From positions 3,691-10,251 of the forward strand of contig DLFD01000007.1 of the NCBI GenBank assembly GCA_002482005.1: 6,561 nt of DNA, written 5' to 3'. The translations under genes were made by a program, and so were the position numbers. The DNA comes from Lachnospiraceae bacterium UBA7729. Lineage in GTDB: Bacteria > Bacillota > Clostridia > Lachnospirales > Lachnospiraceae. Numbering within the stretch: position 1 is the stretch's first letter; every line of letters starts with the position of its first letter. The notes beneath the pieces were generated by a model. That model made no database searches and had not been told where the DNA came from. It was given only the letters and a program-made list of their open reading frames with translations. This document shows positions 1 to 5,017 of the stretch, one piece after another.

Positions 1-2
1 CA

Positions 3-110
3 GAAGCGGGAGGTAAGGCAGAAGCTGTGAGTACAGCAGAAGCCGGAGATAAGACAGCGACTGTGTGTACAGTGGAAGCGGGGGATAAGACGGTGGCAGG
101 AGATGCATCC
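3..110 (+). repeat. 36-bp (12-residue) tandem repeat in the SBP1 linker, about three units
   Basis: Three consecutive 36-base units lie at 3-38, 39-74 and 75-110. Each begins with GAAGC(G/C)GG and encodes EAG(G/D)K at its start (EAGGKA, EAGDKT, EAGDKT). By eye, units 1 and 2 match at 27 of 36 positions; unit 3 matches well only in its first half. The repeat begins at the window edge and may continue upstream. It lies in frame and encodes a hydrophilic spacer, plausibly between a membrane anchor and the binding domain. Confidence 0.8.
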
Positions 111-1319
111 GGTGCGGCAGATACCGGTAAGGAGAATGACACCGGGAAGGAGAATGACGCCGGCGGCCGCGAGGAGCTTCTGCTCTGGTCCTACTATGAG
201 GCGGACGGCCAGGTGAAGGGGCTGGACCAGCTGACGGAGGCTTTCAACGAGAGCCAGGACCAGTACCACATCACCTGGGAGTATGTCCCTATGACGGAGT
301 TTGAGCGGAAGATCTCCAGGGCTTACACGGAGGAAGGCCTCCCGGACCTGGTGATCATCGACAATCCGGACATGCCGGGCTTCATTCAGCTTGGCATGTT
401 CGAGGACATCACGGACTACGTGGATGAGCTTGGGATCGAGAAGGAATACTATCCGGCAGCGGTCCAGACCACCCGGTATGAAGGAAGATACTACGGAGTC
501 CCATTCAACAGCAATAATGTCTGCCTGGTCTGCAGGAGGGATCTGTTGGAGCAGGCCAGCGTGGAGGAGCCGTCCAACTGGGACGAGTTCTACGAAGCGG
601 TGAAGACGCTGACGACAGATGACACTTATGGCTTCCTGATGAGTTGCGTGGATTCCGAACAGGGAGCGTTCCAGCTGCTCTCCTGGGTGATGTCATCGTC
701 GGATAAGAACCCGCTGGCGGACACTTCGGGCAAGTTCCGCATCAGCGAGGATTCCGTCTACAAGGCTTATGACCTGCTCAACTGGCTGGTCCAGGAAGGG
801 CTGATGCCGGCGGACTGCCTCAACTACAGCCAGATCGACGTGGCGAGGCGTTTTATCAGCGGCGACATTGCCATGATGGAGAACGGGCCGTGGGTCTTCG
901 GCATGCTTGACGAGGCCGGCGTCGACTATACGCTGGCGCCGATGCCTTACCTGACCCAGAGGGCATCGATCCTGGGAGGCGAGAATCTCGGGATCATCAA
1001 GGGGAAAAATGTGGCAGGCGCCATGTCTTTCATCCGTTTCTGCACAAAAGGCGGCATCGATGACTTCTGCAGGACGGCGGGACTTCTGCCTTCCAGGATC
1101 GAGTCGGCGCAGGAGATCATCGAGGATGATCCGCATCTGTCGATCATCAAGGAGCAGATGGGCTATTCGGTCCCCAGAACCTCGATCGAGGACTGGAAGA
1201 GGATCTCCGGAGACCTGACGGAGAGTTTCCGCAGGATGGTCGCCGGAGAGATCCCGGTGAGGGACGCGGCGGAGGAAGTCGCAGGCGGGGAAGACGACGA
1301 AGCGGCAGAGACTCCATGA
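3..1319 (+). CDS. Extracellular sugar-binding protein of an ABC transporter (SBP1), 5'-truncated by window edge
   Basis: The open frame runs from the left edge to TGA 1317-1319 (438 codons visible), so the true start and any lipoprotein signal peptide lie outside. A GTG at 27-29 is open upstream, lacks a Shine-Dalgarno and lies inside a repeat, so I do not accept it as the start. The first ~55 visible residues are an Ala/Glu/Gly/Lys/Thr/Asp-rich linker with tandem repeats. A folded domain of the family 1 sugar-binding type follows, beginning at ELLLWSYYE. It aligns along its whole length with SBP2 downstream: GLPDLVIIDNPDM against ELPDVVILDGCDM, IAMMENGPW against LAMMQNGPW, SILGGENLG against SILGGENMG. 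The protein probably sits outside the membrane and binds an oligosaccharide. Its terminator at 1504-1551 separates it from the transporter operon, so it may be a redundant or sensory binding protein tied to an upstream gene. The C-terminus is acidic (GGEDDEAAETP). Family is secure; ligand and role are inferred. Confidence 0.85.
   Translation, partial: EAGGKAEAVSTAEAGDKTATVCTVEAGDKTVAGDASGAADTGKENDTGKENDAGGREELLLWSYYEADGQVKGLDQLTEAFNESQDQYHITWEYVPMTEFERKISRAYTEEGLPDLVIIDNPDMPGFIQLGMFEDITDYVDELGIEKEYYPAAVQTTRYEGRYYGVPFNSNNVCLVCRRDLLEQASVEEPSNWDEFYEAVKTLTTDDTYGFLMSCVDSEQGAFQLLSWVMSSSDKNPLADTSGKFRISEDSVYKAYDLLNWLVQEGLMPADCLNYSQIDVARRFISGDIAMMENGPWVFGMLDEAGVDYTLAPMPYLTQRASILGGENLGIIKGKNVAGAMSFIRFCTKGGIDDFCRTAGLLPSRIESAQEIIEDDPHLSIIKEQMGYSVPRTSIEDWKRISGDLTESFRRMVAGEIPVRDAAEEVAGGEDDEAAETP
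123..158 (+). repeat. 18-bp tandem repeat, two units (TGKEND x2)
   Basis: Units 123-140 and 141-158 differ at one base of 18 and both encode TGKEND. A partial third copy may start with GCCGG at 159. The near identity of the DNA suggests recent slippage-type expansion in the same linker that carries the 36-bp repeat. Confidence 0.85.
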
Positions 1320-1503
1320 TATCAGGCGGCTTCTGCCGGGGCGCAGGCGATGGCTCCATGAGACCAGGCGGCACGCAAAGTGCCGGAAGAACATCACCGG
1401 AGAGAAAACAGACATGTGCATATTGCCTGAAATATGGCAGATTAAATCGTATAAAATATATAAAACAACGACTATTGCATTCAAATAGAAACAAAATGCA
1501 TGC

Positions 1504-1551
1504 AAGGTGGACAAAACTCACATGAAGTTTGTCCACCTTTCTTAATTTTTT
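1504..1551 (+). terminator. Rho-independent terminator after SBP1
   Basis: The left arm 1504-1518 (AAGGTGGACAAAACT) pairs with the right arm 1526-1539 (AGTTTGTCCACCTT). This gives a 14-bp stem with a single bulged A and the 7-base loop CACATGA. It is followed by TTTC, TTAA and a run of six T (1546-1551). There is no matching A-run on the other side, so it reads as a terminator for + strand transcripts. It separates SBP1 from the SBP2 operon. Because the stem is also a long, nearly perfect inverted repeat overlapping a possible promoter, a second role as a protein-binding site cannot be excluded. Confidence 0.85.
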
Positions 1552-1556
1552 AGAAT
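1529..1556 (+). promoter_or_regulatory. Candidate sigma-A promoter for the SBP2-transporter operon
   Basis: TTGTCC (1529-1534, four of six matches to TTGACA) is separated by 16 bases from TAGAAT (1551-1556, five of six matches to TATAAT). Transcription would start near 1563 and give a leader of about 120 nt before SBP2. The -35 lies within the right arm of the terminator. This is the best promoter-like pair I found upstream of SBP2, but it is only a visual match; a promoter in the AT-rich patch before the terminator would make the terminator an attenuator instead. Confidence 0.35.
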
Positions 1557-1630
1557 TTTCGAAGCATCTCTCCTCCGCTACACTGAAACCAGTTAAGAAA
1601 CCTGCCGCTCTATCGGACATGGGGCGGGGA

Positions 1631-1651
1631 GGCCCGGCGGCATGCCGGACC
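1631..1651 (+). other. GC-rich hairpin in the SBP2 leader
   Basis: GGCCCGGC (1631-1638) pairs with GCCGGACC (1644-1651), giving eight positions with one C-A mismatch around the loop GGCAT. It ends 16 bases before the SBP2 Shine-Dalgarno. It may stabilise the 5' end of the mRNA or tune translation; no T-run follows, so it is not a terminator. Confidence 0.4.
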
Positions 1652-1667
1652 GGAGAACACAGTGCGC

Positions 1668-1676
1668 AAAGGAGGT
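1668..1676 (+). promoter_or_regulatory. Shine-Dalgarno fixing the SBP2 start
   Basis: AAAGGAGGT (1668-1676) is a near-perfect anti-16S match 7 bases before ATG 1684. It decides the start: the in-frame upstream ATG at 1642 falls in the loop of the leader hairpin, has no such site, and would place 14 residues ahead of a typical signal peptide. Confidence 0.9.
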
Positions 1677-1683
1677 ATTTTTC

Positions 1684-2901
1684 ATGCGTAAAAAGATGCT
1701 GCTTGCTTCAGCGGCAGTTCTGGCTGCTGCGACGATCCTTTCGTCAGGGACAGCGATGGCTGCCGACAAGAAGCCGGTCGTGATCTGGGACTATTTCGAG
1801 ACCGATGCCCAGAAACAGATGATGCAGACCCTGATCGATGGGTTCAATGCTTCCCAGGATGAGTACGAAGCATCCCATACTTATGTACCGTTTGCAGACT
1901 ATGAGAAACAGCTTGTCCTCGGTGTTGCTTCCGGAGAGCTTCCGGATGTCGTCATCCTCGATGGCTGCGATATGGCATCCTTCATCGAGATGGACCTGTT
2001 CGGAGATATCTCCGATATGGACGTCAACTGGGATGAGTACCTGGAAGGCCCGATGTCCTCGACCATGATGGACGGAAAGCATTACGGACTGCCGTTCGCA
2101 ACAAACTGCACGGCCCTGTTCTATAACAAGGATCTGCTGGACAAGGCAGGAGTTGCTTATCCGGATGAGAACACCACATGGGAGCAGTTCCATGAGATGT
2201 GCAAGAAGCTGTCAGACTCCGGAGTCACCGGTTTCGGCAATGCTGCGATCGGAACAGATGAAGGTACCTTCCAGTGCCTGCAGTGGCTGTATACCGCAGG
2301 CGGTTCCTACACCGACATCAAGGGCGGTGAGAAGGCTTACGAGCTGATGCAGTCCATGATCGAAGACGGATCCTGGAGCAAAGAGTGCGTGAACTGGGCA
2401 CAGACCGATGTCTGCAACAACTGGAAGGCCGGAAATCTTGCTATGATGCAGAACGGACCGTGGCAGATCCCTGGCATCGAATCTGACGCACCGGATATGA
2501 ACTACGGCGTAACCGTACTTCCGAAGTTCGATGAGCAGTCCGGGCAGGCTACCTCCATCCTCGGCGGTGAGAACATGGGCGCTGTCAAGAAGGATGACAT
2601 GGGCGGAGCCAAGGCATTCCTTGAATACTACAATCAGACCGATGTCATGGTAGAAGCTATGAAGCAGTATGGTTCCTTCCCTCCGAAGACCGAAGCTGCC
2701 AAGGATACTTACTGGACCGATGATCCGATCCAGAAGGAGTTCATCACCCAGCTTGAGACCTCTATCCCGAGAGGACCGTCCCCAATCTGGCCGACCTACT
2801 CCAAAGCAATCCAGGCCGGATTCCAGGAAGTTATGACTGGAGCAAAGACGCCTGAGCAGGCAGCTGAGGATACACAGGCTGCAGTCGACGCCATCAAGTA
2901 A
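1684..2901 (+). CDS. Extracellular oligosaccharide-binding protein of CUT1 ABC transporter (SBP2)
   Basis: A 405-residue family 1 solute-binding protein, likely the ligand-capturing component of the transporter encoded just downstream. Residues 1-26 form a Sec signal peptide: positively charged MRKK, a hydrophobic Ala/Leu core, and AMA before Ala27 as a signal peptidase I site. No lipobox cysteine is present, which is unusual for a binding protein in a single-membrane organism. The mature domain starts VVIWDYFETD and carries the paired-lobe landmarks ELPDVVILDG, HYGLPFATN, LAMMQNGPW and TSILGGENMG. Six cysteines are present; the one in ECVNW aligns with DCLNY in SBP1. The two proteins are clear paralogues, but this one lacks the repetitive linker. 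The strong ribosome-binding site suggests high expression. A hairpin at 2981-3014 separates it from the permeases, fitting the usual excess of binding protein. Substrate specificity is inferred from the adjacent GH127 gene, not from the protein itself. Confidence 0.93.
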   Translation: MRKKMLLASAAVLAAATILSSGTAMAADKKPVVIWDYFETDAQKQMMQTLIDGFNASQDEYEASHTYVPFADYEKQLVLGVASGELPDVVILDGCDMASFIEMDLFGDISDMDVNWDEYLEGPMSSTMMDGKHYGLPFATNCTALFYNKDLLDKAGVAYPDENTTWEQFHEMCKKLSDSGVTGFGNAAIGTDEGTFQCLQWLYTAGGSYTDIKGGEKAYELMQSMIEDGSWSKECVNWAQTDVCNNWKAGNLAMMQNGPWQIPGIESDAPDMNYGVTVLPKFDEQSGQATSILGGENMGAVKKDDMGGAKAFLEYYNQTDVMVEAMKQYGSFPPKTEAAKDTYWTDDPIQKEFITQLETSIPRGPSPIWPTYSKAIQAGFQEVMTGAKTPEQAAEDTQAAVDAIK

Positions 2902-2980
2902 ATGTTTCTCAGCGGTTTCCTTTTCCTGCAGCGGCCTGAAGAGCAGGACATAAGAGATGCAGGGCAGGGAGACCGTTATC

Positions 2981-3014
2981 AGGCGGGGGAGGCGGAAAGC
3001 CTTTCCCGCCTTTT
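2981..3014 (+). terminator. Terminator-like or mRNA-stabilising hairpin after SBP2
   Basis: GGCGGGGGAGGC (2982-2993) pairs with GCCTTTCCCGCC (2999-3010) as a continuous 12-bp RNA stem with two G-U wobbles and the loop GGAAA; A2981 and T3011 extend it by one pair. Four T (3011-3014) follow. The short T-run suggests partial rather than full termination. The position, about 80 bases after the binding-protein stop and before the permeases, is where many sugar ABC operons carry a hairpin that keeps binding-protein mRNA more abundant than permease mRNA. Confidence 0.65.
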
Positions 3015-3105
3015 CGGGACTTACGGTACCGTTTTTTACATAGCTGTGCTGACTGGATCACGATCCCGGGGCTGCAGCTCTATTGCGGATCCTAGGGCAG
3101 AGCAG

Positions 3106-3153
3106 CCGGGGAGGGACGTCTAATGCCATCCGGGGAGGCACGTCAATAGCCAT
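3106..3153 (+). repeat. 24-bp tandem duplication in the permease leader
   Basis: Units 3106-3129 and 3130-3153 are directly adjacent and match at 20 of 24 positions. Both share CCGGGGAGG, ACGTC and GCCAT. A weaker third similarity (GGAGGCA) follows at 3156-3162. Each unit includes a purine-rich GGGGAGG that resembles a Shine-Dalgarno. Function unknown. Confidence 0.75.
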
Positions 3154-3171
3154 AAGGAGGCAGACTTGTAA
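3154..3171 (+). promoter_or_regulatory. Shine-Dalgarno followed by a start-stop codon pair (TTG-TAA)
   Basis: AAGGAGG (3154-3160) is followed after 5 bases by TTG (3166-3168) and immediately by TAA (3169-3171). If used, a ribosome would initiate and stop after one codon, acting as a ribosome-parking site rather than making a peptide. TTG is a weak start and the match could be chance, so use is uncertain. Confidence 0.3.
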
Positions 3172-3208
3172 GAGCGGCGCCGCAAGTCCCGAAGGATACA
3201 GGGACCTT
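3163..3208 (+). promoter_or_regulatory. Mutually exclusive hairpins before the permease ribosome-binding site
   Basis: Hairpin A pairs GACTTG (3163-3168) with CAAGTC (3183-3188). Hairpin B pairs AAGTCCC (3184-3190) with GGGACCTT (3201-3208), 7 bp with one bulge, and ends directly at the Shine-Dalgarno that starts at 3209. They share bases 3184-3188, so only one can form. Their use as a translational switch is inference from pairing alone. Confidence 0.35.
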
Positions 3209-3215
3209 AGGAGGT
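3209..3215 (+). promoter_or_regulatory. Shine-Dalgarno of the first permease
   Basis: AGGAGGT (3209-3215) stands 7 bases before ATG 3222, with the same T-rich spacer seen ahead of SBP2 (TTTTTC). It fixes the permease start. Hairpin B ends immediately beside it. Confidence 0.9.
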
Positions 3216-3221
3216 TTTTCC

Positions 3222-4133
3222 ATGGATCATAAGAAAAAACTGAGCTCAGCCGGGAAGATGGGACTCTTGTTTTCCCTTCCGGCTGTCATCTACATGCTGG
3301 TCTTCGTCGGATATCCGACCATATCGAATTTCATCCTGAGCTTTAAGAATGTGGATGTCTTCAACTTTGCAAGGTCGGCGGACCAGCAGTTTGTAGGGAT
3401 TGCAAACTACAGGGAACTGTTCTCGGACCCGAATTCGGTCATGCTGAAGTCCGTCGGGAACACCCTTCTCTTCACGGTGTGCTCGATCTTCTTCCAGTTC
3501 ATCATCGGATTCATCCTGGCGCTCCTCTTCAGCAAGAGATTCCCGGCATCCTCCTTCTTCCGCGGAGCATCGATGATCTCCTGGCTGCTTCCGGTCACTG
3601 TTGCCGGACTGCTCTTCAAGTTCATCTTCGCATCCTCCGGAGGGATCGCGAACCAGATGCTGATGTCGCTCCATCTGATCAAAAAGCCGGTCGACTGGCT
3701 TCTGAACGGCAATACCGCGATGGTCGCCATCATCGTGGCCAATATCTGGATCGGCATCCCATTCAACATGATGCTTCTGATCACAGGCCTGACCACGGTC
3801 CCGGCAGATATCTACGAGAGCGCCAAGATCGATGGCGCCGGCAAGCTGCAGACCCTTTTCTACATCACGATCCCGGTCATCAAGCCGGCCATCATGTCGG
3901 TCCTGACCCTCGGTTTTGTCTACACCTTCAAGGTCTTCGATCTGGTCTGGGTCATGACGAAGGGCGGCCCGATCAACGCGACCGAGCTGGTTTCGACTTA
4001 CGCTTACAAGCTGTCCTTTGAGGAATTCGAGTTCAGCAAAGGCGCGGCTTCCGCCAATATTCTGTTCCTGATCCTGTTCATCGTCGGCCTGTTCTACATC
4101 AGGCTGATCAACCAGGAAGAGGAGGTCATGTGA
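3222..4133 (+). CDS. CUT1 sugar ABC transporter permease, MalF/UgpA-like
   Basis: A 303-residue integral membrane subunit that forms half of the channel of a sugar importer. Hydrophobic segments lie near residues 14-36, 82-104, 115-137, 166-190, 223-246 and 277-296, giving six membrane helices, the usual number for shorter MalF-type permeases. The cytoplasmic coupling loop (EAA motif), which contacts the ATPase, is at about 199-222: ESAKIDGAG, then FYITIPVIKP. The short lysine-rich N-terminus (MDHKKK) fits a cytoplasmic start. Its stop codon overlaps a possible GTG start of the next gene and the ribosome-binding site of that gene lies inside this one, so the two subunits are probably made in equal amounts. 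The likely substrate is the same oligosaccharide cleaved by the GH127 enzyme downstream; this is inferred from context. No ATPase gene is visible nearby, so a shared MsmK/MsiK-type ATPase is expected elsewhere. Confidence 0.95.
   Translation: MDHKKKLSSAGKMGLLFSLPAVIYMLVFVGYPTISNFILSFKNVDVFNFARSADQQFVGIANYRELFSDPNSVMLKSVGNTLLFTVCSIFFQFIIGFILALLFSKRFPASSFFRGASMISWLLPVTVAGLLFKFIFASSGGIANQMLMSLHLIKKPVDWLLNGNTAMVAIIVANIWIGIPFNMMLLITGLTTVPADIYESAKIDGAGKLQTLFYITIPVIKPAIMSVLTLGFVYTFKVFDLVWVMTKGGPINATELVSTYAYKLSFEEFEFSKGAASANILFLILFIVGLFYIRLINQEEEVM
4119..4125 (+). promoter_or_regulatory. Shine-Dalgarno of the second permease, inside the end of the first
   Basis: GAGGAGG (4119-4125) serves either GTG 4130 (spacing 4, a GTGA stop-start overlap with the first permease) or ATG 4136 (spacing 10). 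I prefer ATG 4136 for its start codon and spacing, but the overlapping GTG cannot be excluded; the products differ by two residues. Confidence 0.75.
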
Positions 4134-4135
4134 TC

Positions 4136-4969
4136 ATGAAATACGAGAAAAGAGACAGGGTACTCAGTTTCATAGCAGGACTTATCATCTTCATCATTCT
4201 TATGTTCCCGCTTTACTGGATGATCGTCACTGCTCTCAAGACGCAGGTCGAGATCTTTGAGGTGCCGACACCCCTGTGGCCGAGAAAGCTGACGCTGAAA
4301 CCATTTCTGGACCAGTTTGCGGAATCCAGTACGACTCTGCAGGGCTTCAAGAACAGCTTCATCATCTCTGTCAGTTCGGCGCTGATCGCGACGATCCTGG
4401 CGATCCCGGCAGCCTACGGGCTTGCGAGGTTCCAGTTCCACAGCAAGAAGCTGCTGATCCTGTTCTTCCTGATGACCCAGATGCTGCCTTCGACCCTGAT
4501 CCTGACTCCGCTCTACATCATGTTCTCGAAGGCGAAGCTTCTGAACTCTTTCATCGCTCCGATCCTCGCGGACGCGACGCTGGGGATTCCGTTCTCGGTC
4601 ATCATCCTGAGGACCTACTTCCTGTCGGTGCCGAAGGAACTGGATGAAGCGGCAAGGATCGACGGCTGCTCGCCGATGCAGTCCTTCTTCCGTGTCATGA
4701 TGCCGCTGGCAAAACCTGGCGTCATCGTAGCGGCGGTGTTCTCATTCGTCTATGCATGGGGTGACCTGATCTACGGCATCACCTTCATCACAGACCCGAA
4801 CAAGCGCCCGATCACCTCGAACATCTACAACTACGTCCAGCAGTACCAGACCATCTGGAACTCTACGATGGCATTCGGGATCATCGCGATCTTCCCGGTC
4901 GTCCTGATCTTTATCTTCATGCAGAAGTATATCGTAAGCGGACTGACGAACGGAGCAGTGAAGGCGTGA
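4136..4969 (+). CDS. CUT1 sugar ABC transporter permease, MalG/UgpE-like
   Basis: A 277-residue membrane subunit, the partner of the preceding permease. Hydrophobic segments are near residues 10-32, 73-96, 106-128, 140-160, 194-215 and 245-264, giving the six helices and length normal for MalG-type proteins. The EAA coupling loop is very clear at about 170-193: DEAARIDGCS, then FFRVMMPLAKPG. A long extracytoplasmic stretch (about 33-72, with PTPLWPRKLTLKPF) follows the first helix, as is usual in this family. The start could instead be GTG 4130. The gene is coupled to the upstream permease and followed after 48 bases by the GH127 gene, so uptake and intracellular cleavage are probably in one transcript. 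Confidence 0.95.
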   Translation: MKYEKRDRVLSFIAGLIIFIILMFPLYWMIVTALKTQVEIFEVPTPLWPRKLTLKPFLDQFAESSTTLQGFKNSFIISVSSALIATILAIPAAYGLARFQFHSKKLLILFFLMTQMLPSTLILTPLYIMFSKAKLLNSFIAPILADATLGIPFSVIILRTYFLSVPKELDEAARIDGCSPMQSFFRVMMPLAKPGVIVAAVFSFVYAWGDLIYGITFITDPNKRPITSNIYNYVQQYQTIWNSTMAFGIIAIFPVVLIFIFMQKYIVSGLTNGAVKA

Positions 4970-5017
4970 TGGGATCTCCGGATATGGTCCGGCCCGTCAT
5001 GGACAGGAGTGTGGATT
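4970..5017 (+). promoter_or_regulatory. Short spacer with small hairpin and GH127 ribosome-binding site
   Basis: CCGGA (4978-4982) and TCCGG (4988-4992) can form a 5-bp hairpin with no T-run, so it is not a terminator. AGGAG (5005-5009) lies 8 bases before ATG 5018 and is a weaker site than those of SBP2 and the permeases. Confidence 0.6.

Larger units (their letters stand above)
1320..1683 (+). other. Intergenic region between SBP1 and SBP2 (364 bp)
   Basis: No convincing gene is present. The first ~100 bases are GC-rich and may be relic or 3'-UTR sequence; they include a small hairpin (CGGCAC 1369-1374 with GTGCCG 1380-1385). From about 1430 to 1560 the sequence is strikingly AT-rich and holds a -10-like TATAAA (1450-1455), to which I could not fit a well-spaced -35, and then the terminator. 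From 1557 the sequence becomes the SBP2 leader with a GC-rich hairpin and a strong ribosome-binding site. Confidence 0.7.
2902..3221 (+). other. Structured intercistronic region between SBP2 and the permeases (320 bp)
   Basis: I see no convincing gene. A 73-codon frame begins right at the SBP2 stop (ATG 2902) but has no ribosome-binding site and its translation resembles no protein I know. The region is instead dense in potential RNA structure. It has a terminator-like hairpin (2981-3014), a palindrome plus six T at 3024-3037, a helix GGCTGC/GCAGCC (3070-3075 with 3102-3107), a 24-bp tandem duplication (3106-3153), a start-stop site (3154-3171), and competing helices ahead of the permease ribosome-binding site. 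It could be processed or attenuated mRNA, or a structured regulatory RNA. Confidence 0.6.

Noticed and set aside
27..29. GTG as the start of SBP1
   Set aside because: The frame is open to the window edge, the codon lies inside a 36-bp repeat, and no ribosome-binding site or signal peptide follows.
60..80. Cysteine in TVCTV of the SBP1 linker as a lipobox
   Set aside because: It is preceded by a hydrophilic repeat rather than a hydrophobic signal, and Val before Cys does not fit the lipobox.
3..158. Repeats at the left edge as a CRISPR array
   Set aside because: The units abut without spacers, vary in sequence and are in frame within a coding region.
1440..1458. Catabolite-responsive (cre-like) element around TTAAATCGTATAAAA
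   Set aside because: It keeps the central CG but misses key positions of the consensus; too weak to call.
693..1514. 273-codon open frame on the minus strand over the SBP1 end and intergenic region
   Set aside because: Mostly antisense to SBP1; the Arg/His-rich translation looks like a shadow, and it would be read through the terminator hairpin.
1642..1683. Upstream in-frame ATG for SBP2
   Set aside because: It lies in a hairpin loop without a Shine-Dalgarno; ATG 1684 has an ideal site and begins a normal signal peptide.
2902..3123. 73-codon frame starting at the SBP2 stop
   Set aside because: No ribosome-binding site, unlikely composition, and it spans the terminator-like hairpin and the repeat.
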